Of a stretch of 49,382 nt of DNA, positions 25,794-34,970 are shown piece by piece. The notes under the pieces are model-generated. The model saw only the letters and a list, made by a program, of their open reading frames with translations. It was not told where the DNA came from and did no database searches. The position numbers and the translations under genes are program-made. Each line of letters starts with the position of its first letter. The first letter of the stretch is position 1. This DNA is from Opacimonas sp040514355 (GTDB lineage: Bacteria; Pseudomonadota; Gammaproteobacteria; Enterobacterales; Alteromonadaceae). The stretch lies in the NCBI GenBank assembly GCA_040514355.1, contig JBEVCF010000005.1, positions 1 through 49,382 on the forward strand, read 5' to 3'.

Positions 25794-25888
25794 TGCAAAT
25801 ACTAAGTGCGTGTGAGAATGGCATCTGCTAAAATGCGCGCAATTCGAAGTAGTAACTTCTTACATTTTTTATCTAGCAAGCAGGATCT

Positions 25889-26383
25889 ATGAACTGGGTT
25901 GATTTCACCATATTGGGTATCATCGCTTTTTCCGCCCTTGTCAGCCTAATTAGGGGTTTTGTCAAAGAAGCCGTTTCGCTTGTTATCTGGTTTACCGCCT
26001 TTTTCATCGCCAGTAAATTTTATCCAACTGTAGCGATGTTCCTCACTCAAATTCAAGACGAAATGTTTCGTAATGGTACAGCGATTGCTATCCTATTTAT
26101 CAGCACAATGGTGATGGGTGCGGTACTCAATTATATTTTAGGTCAGCTAGTGAGAGCGACCGGTTTATCAGGGACAGATAGAGTATTAGGTATGGTATTT
26201 GGTGCGTTACGAGGCGTTCTAATTGTTTCCGCGTTATTATTTGTAGTGGATCAGTTCACGACGTTTTCTGACAAAGAATGGTGGAGCGCATCTATACTGA
26301 TTCCAGAGTTCGATTTTATTATCCAGTGGTTTTTTGAATACTTGCAGTCAAATTCAAGTTTCTTAAAACCCGTTAACAGTTAG
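25889..26383 (+). CDS. cvpA: CvpA family membrane protein
   Basis: A 164-residue inner-membrane protein of the CvpA family with four hydrophobic segments. It starts MNWVDFTILGIIAFSALVSL and contains the conserved RGFVKEAVSL and the GTDRVLGMVFGALRG loop. It was first linked to colicin V secretion and in several bacteria to envelope stress; the molecular activity is not settled. It precedes purF by 11 bases, as in E. coli, and is probably cotranscribed with it. Confidence 0.92.
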   Translation: MNWVDFTILGIIAFSALVSLIRGFVKEAVSLVIWFTAFFIASKFYPTVAMFLTQIQDEMFRNGTAIAILFISTMVMGAVLNYILGQLVRATGLSGTDRVLGMVFGALRGVLIVSALLFVVDQFTTFSDKEWWSASILIPEFDFIIQWFFEYLQSNSSFLKPVNS

Positions 26384-26394
26384 TAGGTACAAAC

Positions 26395-27938
26395 ATGTGT
26401 GGAATTGTCGGAATTGTCGGTAAGGCGCCGGTTGCACAAGAGTTATATGATGCGTTAACCGTCCTGCAACACCGCGGTCAAGATGCTGCGGGGATCATGA
26501 CAATTGAAGATGGGAATTTCAATTTGCGCAAGGCGAATGGTCTAGTGAAAGATGTGTTCCATACGCGTCATATGAAAAACCTAAACGGTCACTCTGGGAT
26601 TGGCCATTGTCGTTATCCGACAGCTGGTTCATCCAGTTCTGCCGAAGCACAACCGTTTTATGTCAATTCGCCTTATGGTATCGCGTTTGCTCACAATGGT
26701 AATATTACCAATGCCCATGAGCTAGTCGAAGAAGTCTTTAAAAAGGCTCGTCGCCACATCAATACTACATCTGATTCGGAAGTGTTGCTCAATATTTTTG
26801 CTCATGAACTCAGTGTGTGTGAAGGGCTTGAAGTCACTCCGGATGAGATTTTTAGCGCGGTGACTCATGTGCATGAAAAAGTCCGCGGTGCCTATGCAGT
26901 TGTCGCATCTATTATCGGTAATGGCATGGTGGCGTTTCGCGATCCCAATGGTATTCGTCCATTGGCATTAGGACAACGCCAAACTGAGCATGGCACAGAG
27001 TATATGGTTGCTTCGGAGAGCGTTGCAATCGATGCAGTAGGCTATGAATTTGTCCGAGATGTTGCTCCTGGTGAAGCGGTATTTGTTGATGCTGCTGGTG
27101 TGTTGCACTCACGTCAGTGTTTCGCCAATCCTGTTTATAGTCCATGTGTATTCGAATTTGTTTATTTTGCTCGTCCAGATTCGTTCATTGATGGTATTTC
27201 GGTGTATGCTTCACGCGTCAACATGGGGCGTAAATTAGGCGAGAAGATTGCTCGTGAATGGTCAGATTTAGATATTGACGTGGTGATCCCTATCCCAGAA
27301 ACGTCTATGGATGTGGCATTAGAGATTGCCAATACTTTAAACAAACCTTATCGCCAAGGCTTTGTGAAGAATCGCTATATCGGTCGTACCTTCATCATGC
27401 CTGGGCAGACTCAGCGTAAGAAGTCGGTTCGTCAAAAANNNNNNNNNNACGCCGCAAACTCAATGCTATTAAGTCTGAATTTAAAGACAAAAATGTCTTA
27501 CTCGTCGATGACTCTATTGTACGTGGCACGACGTCTGAGCAGATTATCGAGATGGCCCGTGAGTCTGGTGCGAAGAAGGTTTACTTTGCTTCAGCAGCAC
27601 CTGAGATCCGCTTTCCCAATGTCTATGGAATCGATATGCCATCTCCCAATGAATTGATTGCTTATGGTCGTGATTTGGAGCAGATTTCACAAGCCATTCA
27701 AGCTGACGGCTTAATATTCCAGGACATCGATGATCTAGTTGCCGCTGTTATGCAAGAAAATCCTAAGATGGATGGGTTTGAAACGTCAGTTTTTACTGGT
27801 AAATACATTACGGGTGATATTGATCAAAGCTACCTTGAACGGATTGATAATGCTCGATCTGATGGTGCAAAATCAAGACCAAAAACGAAAGGCGATTTAA
27901 GTAATCTCGATGTACATAATATGTCGGATAATAGCTAA
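26395..27938 (+). CDS. purF: Amidophosphoribosyltransferase (interrupted by an N gap)
   Basis: PurF makes 5-phosphoribosylamine from PRPP and glutamine, the first step of purine synthesis. Cys2 (MCGIVGIVG) is the glutaminase nucleophile after Met removal; HRGQDAAGI and the PRPP loop LLVDDSIVRGTTSEQI are intact. Ten Ns at 27439-27448 shift the frame, so the gene reads as two pieces, 26395-27438 and 27450-27938. The left piece ends KKSVRQK and the right begins RRKLNA, which look like the same three codons twice. Merging them leaves 348 + 159 = 507 residues, against 505 in E. coli. The gap is therefore more likely an assembly spacer than lost coding sequence, and the gene is probably intact in the organism. 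Confidence 0.93.
27439..27448. other. Assembly gap (10 N) inside purF
   Basis: A run of ten Ns, an arbitrary scaffold spacer length. The bases on each side encode what appear to be the same codons (RQK on the left, RRK on the right), so the true gap may be negative, meaning overlapping contig ends. Confidence 0.95.
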
Positions 27939-27954
27939 CAAACATACCTTGAAT

Positions 27955-27982
27955 AAAAAACCCAGCCTAGGCTGGGTTTTTT
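27955..27982. terminator. Bidirectional terminator between purF and the Yip1 gene
   Basis: CCCAGCCTAGGCTGGG (27961-27976) is a perfect palindrome preceded by six A and followed by six T, so it can stop transcripts from both the purF side and the opposite-strand gene. Confidence 0.9.
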
Positions 27983-28001
27983 ATCACTTACATTCAGGTT
28001 T

Positions 28002-28601
28002 TTAAGATGTATAGATGATACCAGAGCCTGAGTTGAGTAAAATTACAGATACTGCCATTAAGATTGAGAGCAATACCAAACCGCAAGTAACAACCGTACT
28101 TGAATAGATAAAGCCTTTTTCCTCAGGGATATGCATTAAAATTGGTACGCCAGAATAGAGTAAGTATACTGAGTAGGCGAGTCCAACTAATCCGACCATA
28201 CAAATAAACCATAGCTCTGGGAACAAGCATGCAAAACCGACCATAAATAATGGCGTAGCGGTATAAGCGGCTAGTTCTAGGGACTGGGTCATGGATGGTT
28301 TGGCATCAAATACTTCTGCAAGATCGTGGATCATAATCGCGAGACTAAACACACCCACCATCAGTCCTAAATACATACCCATCGACATGAATAGGGCGCT
28401 CTCGTGCGTGAGTTTGATGGTATCGCCGACCCCAATACTCCAACCGATTTGTGCACTGGCAAAGTAAGAACAAATGGCTGGGATAAGAGCAATAATTGCA
28501 ATGTGACTGATGGGATAGGCGTAACTCTCGTGTTGCTTATCAATTTCTTGCCATTCTGATTTTGGGCTGGCGTATAAACCCCAAAGGTGATTTAAAATCA
28601 T
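28002..28601 (-). CDS. Yip1-family inner-membrane protein
   Basis: A 199-residue protein with five predicted membrane segments after an N-terminal cytosolic stretch (MILNHLWGLYASPKSEWQEI). The pattern Nxxx(L/W)Gxxxxxx-EW followed by five helices is that of the Yip1 domain family, which includes E. coli YohC. No function is established in bacteria. An AGGAGA lies 9 bases before the ATG at 28601. It is convergent with purF and shares the palindromic terminator. Confidence 0.78.
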   Translation of the reverse strand: MILNHLWGLYASPKSEWQEIDKQHESYAYPISHIAIIALIPAICSYFASAQIGWSIGVGDTIKLTHESALFMSMGMYLGLMVGVFSLAIMIHDLAEVFDAKPSMTQSLELAAYTATPLFMVGFACLFPELWFICMVGLVGLAYSVYLLYSGVPILMHIPEEKGFIYSSTVVTCGLVLLSILMAVSVILLNSGSGIIYTS

Positions 28602-28801
28602 GGACGCGGTCTCCTATCCATTTGCTAACTTAGGAACACTTTCAATCAACACCATGCATATAAAGATTGTTGCATTCCGGATATGTTGCCTATTTGTTTT
28701 TATTGTTAACAAGCTGTTTACAATATCGTACTTTATGCTAACAAAGTCAAATAATCTAGCATCATAATTTGGTCTTTTTCCATTCACTTAAAAAATACTG
28801 T

Positions 28802-28807
28802 TATAAT
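28802..28807 (+). promoter_or_regulatory. Possible -10 element for miaE
   Basis: TATAAT lies 29 bases before the miaE start. The -35 region is weak (TTCCAT at 18-base spacing). The 200 bases upstream are AT-rich and contain no other obvious signal. Confidence 0.4.
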
Positions 28808-28835
28808 TTCATCATCTTAAAAACAGAGGTTGGCT

Positions 28836-29594
28836 ATGGAAACGTTGTTGTTACCGATTAAAAATTTTTTAGGCTGTGCTACACCACAAGCATGGATTAA
28901 TGAAGCTATCAAACCTGAAAATTTGGATGTAGTGTTGCTAGATCATTTAGTGTGTGAGCTCAAGGCTGCACAAAGTGCCATGTATCTCATTCGCAAATAC
29001 GCTGTTGATGATGAAAGCAGCAAGGCTTTATTAGCATGGCTTAAGCCGTTTGAGGACTATACCTACCGCCAAGTGGGCGAGTGGCGTGATTTGGTAGATA
29101 AAAACACGTTAACCAAGGCCATGCTCCCCAAAGCTAACACACAATATGGTCAAGATCTGATCAATAAGATGGTGCTGTTGATCAAGGAAGAATTGCATCA
29201 TTTCTATCAAGTATTAGAAATGCTGCATCACTATGGTATTGGATATCGCAACATTACTTCAAGTCGTTACGCTAAAGCGTTATTAAGCCATGTCAGAACG
29301 TTTGAACCGGCAGCACTCATAGACAAACTAATCTGTGGTGCGTTTATTGAAGCGCGTTCTTGTGAACGCTTTGCACAGTTGGCACCGCATGTTGATAAGA
29401 AATTAGGTGACTTTTACGTATCATTATTACGCTCAGAAGCGAGGCATTTTCAAGACTATTTGTCCTTGGCACAAAGTATTGCGGGGGAAAATATTGATGA
29501 ACGCGTTGCGTATTTCAGAGCTGTAGAGCAACAAGCAATCGAATCACAAGATAGTGACTTTAAATTTCACTCAGGCTGGCCTTTAAGTGCATAA
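28836..29594 (+). CDS. miaE: tRNA-(ms2io6A37) hydroxylase MiaE
   Basis: MiaE is a ferritin-like diiron monooxygenase that hydroxylates ms2i6A37 in tRNAs reading UNN codons. The 252 residues show the metal-ligand helices: DHLVCELKAAQSAM, KEELHHFYQVLEM, GAFIEARSCERF and RSEARHFQDYL. The ATG at 28836 has CAGAGG upstream; an in-frame TTG at 28830 is less likely. It overlaps convergent lpxH by 12 bases, and both stop codons fall in one hairpin. Confidence 0.92.
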   Translation: METLLLPIKNFLGCATPQAWINEAIKPENLDVVLLDHLVCELKAAQSAMYLIRKYAVDDESSKALLAWLKPFEDYTYRQVGEWRDLVDKNTLTKAMLPKANTQYGQDLINKMVLLIKEELHHFYQVLEMLHHYGIGYRNITSSRYAKALLSHVRTFEPAALIDKLICGAFIEARSCERFAQLAPHVDKKLGDFYVSLLRSEARHFQDYLSLAQSIAGENIDERVAYFRAVEQQAIESQDSDFKFHSGWPLSA

Positions 29595-29599
29595 AGGCC
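29578..29599. terminator. Hairpin holding both stop codons of miaE and lpxH
   Basis: GGCCTTTA (29578-29585) and TAAAGGCC (29592-29599) form a perfect 8-base stem with a 6-base loop. The TAA of miaE (29592-29594) and that of lpxH on the other strand (29583-29585) both lie in the stem. No long T run follows, so efficient termination is uncertain. Confidence 0.45.
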
Positions 29600-30314
29600 G
29601 TACTTGTAAATCGAAGCTCTGGGCATTGACAGTCAACACGCTCCCTTGAGTATACCAATCACCGAGCACGATCCGTGTGGCAACGTGACCATTTACATTA
29701 TGTGTATGGATGTTAGGCCGGTGGGTGTGTCCATGGATCATACGCGTTACGTTGTGTTTGACAAAGGTCTGAATTACATCCGCTTCTGTCACATCCATGA
29801 TGTCCATGGCTAACGCTGCTTTATTCCCCTTGGACACTTTGCGTCCATTGTCTGCAATTTTTCTGCGCCAGCTGAGCGGTAGTGAAAGCATCAATCTCGG
29901 CCACCACCATCCCCGCGCTTTCTTGCGAAATTTCATATATTCAACATCGCGAGTACACAGTTCATCACCGTGTAAAATAACAGTCGCTGTGCCATAACAA
30001 TCAATCACGGCTTGCTCGGGCAATATCGTCATACCGGCACGCAAAGCAAAAGCTTGTTTAATAGCAAAGTCCCGATTGCCATGGATAAAATAGACAGGGG
30101 TGTGATGACTAGTGGTCTTGATTATCTGCGCGATGCGCGTGGTAAATGGATTGATGTCATCATCACCAATCCAATATTCGAATAAATCGCCGAGGATATA
30201 TAAGGCATCTGCTAGTGGCGCTTCATCTCGCATGAAGCGCGCAAAGCACTCAGTAATATCGTCTCTATCAGCACTGAGATGTAGATCAGAGATAAAACAA
30301 ATGTGACCGCTCAT
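29583..30314 (-). CDS. lpxH: UDP-2,3-diacylglucosamine diphosphatase
   Basis: LpxH cleaves UDP-2,3-diacylglucosamine to lipid X in lipid A synthesis, at the cytosolic face of the inner membrane. The 243-residue calcineurin-like phosphoesterase has the Mn ligand motifs ISDLHLS (D10, H12), LGDLFEYWIGDDD, IHGNRDF, LHGDEL and HGHTHRP. It follows ppiB by 17 bases on the same strand, the classic ppiB-lpxH pair divergent from cysS. Confidence 0.95.
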   Translation of the reverse strand: MSGHICFISDLHLSADRDDITECFARFMRDEAPLADALYILGDLFEYWIGDDDINPFTTRIAQIIKTTSHHTPVYFIHGNRDFAIKQAFALRAGMTILPEQAVIDCYGTATVILHGDELCTRDVEYMKFRKKARGWWWPRLMLSLPLSWRRKIADNGRKVSKGNKAALAMDIMDVTEADVIQTFVKHNVTRMIHGHTHRPNIHTHNVNGHVATRIVLGDWYTQGSVLTVNAQSFDLQVRPLCT

Positions 30315-30331
30315 AAACCTACAGTGTAGTG

Positions 30332-30832
30332 TTATTCTGCAACGTCAACACTTTCAATGATCACCGTCTCAACGGGTACGTCTTGATGGAAGCCGTGATT
30401 GCCCGTACTTACTGCTTCAATGGCTTCGACCACTTCAATACCTGAAGTAACTTCGCCAAATACGCAGTAGCCCCAACCGTTGACAGTTTCACTGCTGAAG
30501 TTGAGGAAATCATTGTTGTTTGCGTTGATGAAGAATTGTGCTGTAGCTGAATGTGGATCCTGTGTACGCGCCATTGCAATCGTACCTTTGTTATTTGCAA
30601 GACCATTATTGGCTTCATTTTGAATAGGCGCTTTGGTGTCTTTCTGGTCCATATCCGCCGTAAAACCACCACCTTGGATCATAAAACCCTTGATGACGCG
30701 ATGGAAAATAGTCCCCTCATAAAAACCATCTTTGGCATAGCTTAAAAAGTTTGCCACTGTGTCAGGCGCTTTTTCTGCATCAAGCGTCAGAGTGATTGCG
30801 CCGTGATTGGTGTGTAAAGTAACCGTTGCCAT
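30332..30832 (-). CDS. ppiB: Peptidyl-prolyl cis-trans isomerase B (cyclophilin)
   Basis: A 166-residue cytoplasmic cyclophilin that speeds proline isomerisation. There is no signal peptide. The fold's key elements are present: FHRVIKGFMIQGGGF with the catalytic Arg, IAMARTQDPHSATAQFFIN, and WGYCVFGEV. A MATVTLHTNHGAITL start is typical for the cytosolic form (PpiB, not PpiA). It heads a ppiB-lpxH transcript and diverges from cysS. Confidence 0.94.
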   Translation of the reverse strand: MATVTLHTNHGAITLTLDAEKAPDTVANFLSYAKDGFYEGTIFHRVIKGFMIQGGGFTADMDQKDTKAPIQNEANNGLANNKGTIAMARTQDPHSATAQFFINANNNDFLNFSSETVNGWGYCVFGEVTSGIEVVEAIEAVSTGNHGFHQDVPVETVIIESVDVAE

Positions 30833-30997
30833 GTATTTTCCTATAAGTTGAAACGTAAAAAATGATGAGGAGGGATAGTACCCAAAAAATCCGTTTAAAC
30901 CAAGTCAAGTGCTTGATTTTTGTCGATTGTACATGAACATTCGCGATGTCAGTGGTAAACTATATCCCAACTCAATTAAACTTTTTCAAGACTCATT

Positions 30998-32377
30998 ATG
31001 CTCCAAATCTACAACACATTAACCCGTACTAAAGCACCGTTTACACCGATTGTTCCCAACAAAGTCGGTTTATATGTGTGTGGCATCACGGTCTATGATT
31101 TGTCGCATATGGGGCATGCGCGTACCTATTTGAGTTTTGATGTCATGGTCCGTTATTTACGTCATCTTGGTTATGCTGTGAACTATGTACGCAATATTAC
31201 CGATGTGGATGACAAGATCATCAAGCGTGCCCAAGAAAATAATGAAACCATGGCTGCATTAACCGAGCGCACTATCGGGATGATGCACGAAGATTTTGCC
31301 GCGCTGAATTTGTTACCACCTGATATTGAGCCACGTGTGACCACACACATGGCAGAAATTATTGATGTGATTGAACGTTTATTAGCTAAAAAACATGCCT
31401 ACGTAGCCAATAATGGCGATGTCTTATTTGACGTATCGACGTTCGCCAAATACGGTGAGCTGAGTAAGCAAGATCTCGAGCAACTCCAAGCCGGTGCCCG
31501 AGTGGATGTGGTTGATGACAAAGATGACCCGATGGATTTTGTGCTGTGGAAAATGGCTAAGCCAGGTGAGCCGTATTGGGAATCGCCATGGGGGCAGGGT
31601 AGACCGGGTTGGCACATTGAATGCTCAGCGATGAATCACAAACACTTAGGTGCTCATTTTGATATCCATGGTGGCGGTTCGGATCTAACTTTCCCGCATC
31701 ACGAAAATGAAGTGGCACAATCATGCTGTGCGTTTGATACCCCTTATGTTAATACTTGGGTACATACAGGCATGGTGCAGGTCGACAATGAAAAAATGTC
31801 CAAATCCCTTGGCAATTTCTTCACCTTGCGCGATGTGTTGCAAGAGCATCACCCAGAGACCTTGCGTTTCTTCTTGATGTCCGCGCATTATCGTAGTCAA
31901 CTCTCTTACTCGCAAGACAATATTGACCAAGCCCAAGCTGCGCTAGAACGTTTATACACTGCCTTACGAGGCGTGACGCCAGATACGTCAACGCCTAGTG
32001 AGCACGGTGGGTATTTAGCGCGTTTTGAAGCGGCTATGAATGATGATTTTAATACGCCGATTGCTTTTTCTGTGTTGTTTGATGTGGCTAAAGCTCTCAA
32101 TAAAGCCAAGGAGACGGACACAGCAGAAGCCGCGCGTTTAGCTCAAGTATTACTCAACCTTGGTGCGATTTTGGGATGCTTACAAAGCGCGCCAGATGAG
32201 TTTTTACAAGCCGATAGCGATTTGGATGCTGACTATATCGAATCTCTTATTATTAAACGCAATACAGCTCGCGCCGAAAAAGATTGGGCTGCAGCGGATG
32301 CCGCACGCGACGAATTAACCGCCTTGGGTATAATTATTGAAGATAGCGCTAATGGCACCACATGGCGTAAAGCTTAG
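30998..32377 (+). CDS. cysS: Cysteine--tRNA ligase
   Basis: CysRS charges tRNA-Cys. The 459 residues include the zinc-binding C28 (VCGITVYD), the HIGH-type motif HMGH (37-40), the remaining zinc ligands in ECSAMNHKHLG and HHENEVAQSCC, and KMSKS at 266-270. The length agrees with E. coli (461). It is divergent from ppiB over 165 bases, in which I find no convincing regulatory element. Its stop lies in a hairpin shared with convergent mltD. Confidence 0.96.
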   Translation: MLQIYNTLTRTKAPFTPIVPNKVGLYVCGITVYDLSHMGHARTYLSFDVMVRYLRHLGYAVNYVRNITDVDDKIIKRAQENNETMAALTERTIGMMHEDFAALNLLPPDIEPRVTTHMAEIIDVIERLLAKKHAYVANNGDVLFDVSTFAKYGELSKQDLEQLQAGARVDVVDDKDDPMDFVLWKMAKPGEPYWESPWGQGRPGWHIECSAMNHKHLGAHFDIHGGGSDLTFPHHENEVAQSCCAFDTPYVNTWVHTGMVQVDNEKMSKSLGNFFTLRDVLQEHHPETLRFFLMSAHYRSQLSYSQDNIDQAQAALERLYTALRGVTPDTSTPSEHGGYLARFEAAMNDDFNTPIAFSVLFDVAKALNKAKETDTAEAARLAQVLLNLGAILGCLQSAPDEFLQADSDLDADYIESLIIKRNTARAEKDWAAADAARDELTALGIIIEDSANGTTWRKA

Positions 32378-32395
32378 CTATTAGCTACTGGCTTT
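32369..32395. terminator. Hairpin across the cysS and mltD stops
   Basis: AAAGC-T-TAGCT (32369-32379), loop ATT, then AGCTA-CTG-GCTTT (32383-32395) forms two 5-base stems separated by a small internal loop. Both stop codons (32375-32377 and 32381-32383) lie inside. It may act as a compact bidirectional terminator. Confidence 0.45.
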
Positions 32396-34015
32396 GGTGA
32401 CATCAACCGAGAGTTTTAATTTCTGGCCAGGTTGAAGGTATTTCTGGCCTTCAAGTTGGTTCCAGCGGATGATGTCCCGGATTTTGACACTGAATTTTTG
32501 GCCGATGCGTGCCAGTGAATCGCCAGAGCGTACGGTGTAAATAATATTCCTTAAAATACCCGCTTTCTTGTCCTTGGGCAGATGGATGACTAGGTTTTGC
32601 CCAGGACGAATGAAATCTTTTGGCCCCATACCATTCCAGCGTGCTATTGCTTTACTTGAAACTTTGTACTTGCGTGCCAAATCCCATAACGTGTCACCAC
32701 TTACCACTGTGTGTTTGATTTTGATCGACTGACTGGGTTTGTTTTGTAGCTTTGCCAAGCGTTGCGATTGAGTTAGGGTATAATTATCTAAAGATTGCAA
32801 AGCAACGGGGACGAGTAAATACTGATTTTGATAAATCGTATTCGATTTGAGCTGATTGAAGGTTTTGATGACATCAATTGTGGTGGTGTAGCGCTGTGCA
32901 ATCGTCCCCAAACTCTCACCGCGTTTCACTTTATGGCGCACCCAATGCAATCTCTCATCAGGAGCTGTACTGGCTAAACGTGCTTTAAACTGGGCTATAT
33001 TTTGTTTGGGTAGCACCAAGCGATGAGGGCCATCAGGCGCCGTTGCCCAACGATTGTAACCAGGGTTTAGTGCGTGTAGCTCGGTAACCGACAAACCCGA
33101 GAATTCAGCTGCAAGGGCCAAATCAATTTGCGAACCGGTTTCGACCACATCAATAACGGGCTCATTAGGAATGTGGGGCCATGTAAAGTCATATTTATTA
33201 CCGTGCTTCAAAATATCAACCAGTGCGAGTAATTTGGGGACGTAGCTACGCGTTTCACGGGGCAATTTTAAAGACCAAAAATCGGTGGGTTTACCGGCTC
33301 GACGATTCGCTTTAATCGCTTTGCCAACACGTCCTTCACCAGAATTGTAAGCAGCCAGAGCATGCAACCAGTCACCGTCAAAATAGCGATGTAAGTAAGC
33401 AAGATAATCGAGGGCGCCACGAGTGGAAGCAATGACATCTCGACGCCCGTCATACCACCAATTTTGATTCATCCCGTAGCGCTTGCCGGTACTAGAAATA
33501 AATTGCCACATGCCTGCTGCACTGCCATGTGAATAAGCAAAGGGGTCGAAAGAGCTTTCTACAATGGGGAGCAATGCCAGTTCCAAAGGCAATGCTCGCG
33601 CTTCAATCTCTTGGATGATGTAGTACAAAAAAGGGCCCGCCCGCTTGGCAACGCGGTCCATGTATTGTGGATGTTTGAGGTACCACTCTTTTTTCGCTTG
33701 TAAGCGTGCATTGTTTGCATAGGGCAAAGACATATTTTGTGCAAGATAATCCCACAAATTGTCGAATTTTTTTGGGCTAGGTTCGTCCGGAATATCGGGT
33801 TCTAATTTGATGTCAGCCAGGGTATCGGTAACTTGTTCTGCAGGGTGAATGATGTCAGGAATATCGTCTTGCTTTTCAATGGTAGCCGAATCTGGATTGG
33901 GTTCAAACAGCGATTCCAATGACGTTTTTAGGTAATCAGTGTCGGTTAGGTTTTGCAATGTGCTTGAACAGCCGGACAAACTGAACACAAGAAGTAATAA
34001 CCCGAGCTGTTTCAT
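32381..34015 (-). CDS. mltD: Membrane-bound lytic murein transglycosylase D
   Basis: MltD cleaves glycan strands of peptidoglycan to 1,6-anhydro products. The 544-residue protein has a lipoprotein signal (lipobox LSGC, Ser at +2, so outer-membrane sorting is expected), a lytic transglycosylase domain of the SLT type (about 120-270) with the catalytic Glu153 in ESSFDPFAYSHGSAAGMWQF, and three LysM domains (about 360-405, 425-470 and 485-530). E. coli MltD carries two LysM domains, so this one has an extra repeat. I choose the ATG at 34015; a TTG at 34021 adds two residues. It follows gloB on the same strand after 60 bases, and a TATAAT at 34052-34047 could give it its own promoter. Confidence 0.93.
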   Translation of the reverse strand: MKQLGLLLLVFSLSGCSSTLQNLTDTDYLKTSLESLFEPNPDSATIEKQDDIPDIIHPAEQVTDTLADIKLEPDIPDEPSPKKFDNLWDYLAQNMSLPYANNARLQAKKEWYLKHPQYMDRVAKRAGPFLYYIIQEIEARALPLELALLPIVESSFDPFAYSHGSAAGMWQFISSTGKRYGMNQNWWYDGRRDVIASTRGALDYLAYLHRYFDGDWLHALAAYNSGEGRVGKAIKANRRAGKPTDFWSLKLPRETRSYVPKLLALVDILKHGNKYDFTWPHIPNEPVIDVVETGSQIDLALAAEFSGLSVTELHALNPGYNRWATAPDGPHRLVLPKQNIAQFKARLASTAPDERLHWVRHKVKRGESLGTIAQRYTTTIDVIKTFNQLKSNTIYQNQYLLVPVALQSLDNYTLTQSQRLAKLQNKPSQSIKIKHTVVSGDTLWDLARKYKVSSKAIARWNGMGPKDFIRPGQNLVIHLPKDKKAGILRNIIYTVRSGDSLARIGQKFSVKIRDIIRWNQLEGQKYLQPGQKLKLSVDVTKASS

Positions 34016-34075
34016 ACCCAATCATCCAACATCTAATAGTTTGACTATTATACAAAAAAGTACAGGGTGTGAATA

Positions 34076-34867
34076 TTAGAAATTGTCTTTGGCTTTGCGC
34101 ACCGCTGTGAATACTTCCAACCTGTTCTTGGCCGGCCGACCAAGTTGAGCTTCTGCAAAAGTCATTACCTCTGGGCTATCAAGACGCACAAATGGATTGA
34201 TTTTTTTTTGTTCAGCAACATTGGTCGGTACGGTAGGGAAATGATTGGCACGTTGACGTTCGACCCACGTCGCAAAATCCTTCAGCGTCTTGTTATTGGG
34301 TTCGACGACTTTGGCAAACTCAAGATTGGCTGCGGTATATTCATGCGTGCAATAAATCAGTGTTTCGTTAGGTAGACGCATGATTTTGTCTAAAGCATTG
34401 AGCATTTGTTCGGGAGTCCCCTCAAAAATACGTCCACAACCAGCAGAGAAAATCACATCTCCTGAAAACACTAGTTGGTCGGTAACATACATGATGTGAT
34501 CCAGGGTATGGCCGGCCACCATTTCTACTCTGAAATCCATGCCGAGGTGATTTAAATATACGACGTCACCCTGCTGAACCGAGACAGTTACGCCCGGTAT
34601 TTGCCTTCCATCTGGAGCAAATACAGTAGCCTCTGGAAAATGCTCTAGTAACTCAAGAATGCCACCGGTGTGATCAGGATGATGGTGGGTGACCAAAATC
34701 GCTTCCAGTTCTAGGGATTCTGCTCTAAGGTATTCCAGTACAACACTCGCATCACCCGGATCGACGACGACACAATGTTGGTCGGCGCGTAAGGTCCAGA
34801 TATAGTTATCTTGAAACGCAGGGAGGGGCAGGATCATTAATTTGTTTTGGTTGGCCACATCTTGCAT
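34076..34867 (-). CDS. gloB: Hydroxyacylglutathione hydrolase (glyoxalase II)
   Basis: GloB hydrolyses S-lactoylglutathione to lactate and glutathione, the last step of methylglyoxal detoxification. The metallo-beta-lactamase motif THHHPDHTGG is complete, and VVDPGDAS, AGHTLDH, FSGDVIFSAGCGR and YCTHEYT supply the other ligands and the glutathione-binding site. The start is unsure: the ATG at 34867 gives 263 residues, the ATG at 34837 (MILPLPAFQDNYIWTL) aligns better with E. coli GloB. Neither has a clear Shine-Dalgarno. It is divergent from the methyltransferase gene, a common arrangement. Confidence 0.93.
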   Translation of the reverse strand: MQDVANQNKLMILPLPAFQDNYIWTLRADQHCVVVDPGDASVVLEYLRAESLELEAILVTHHHPDHTGGILELLEHFPEATVFAPDGRQIPGVTVSVQQGDVVYLNHLGMDFRVEMVAGHTLDHIMYVTDQLVFSGDVIFSAGCGRIFEGTPEQMLNALDKIMRLPNETLIYCTHEYTAANLEFAKVVEPNNKTLKDFATWVERQRANHFPTVPTNVAEQKKINPFVRLDSPEVMTFAEAQLGRPAKNRLEVFTAVRKAKDNF

Positions 34868-34970
34868 ATGTGAGAAGCTTGTGTTGATATTGATTATAAA
34901 CAGTGTAAAGGATAACTGCTGTTTAATGTAGTTGCTTTTGGAAAAAAAATTGTCTCTTTAGGACTGAACA

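Noticed and set aside
27439..27938. purF as a pseudogene because of the broken frame
   Set aside because: The break coincides with ten Ns. Both halves encode intact PurF motifs and the merged length is normal.
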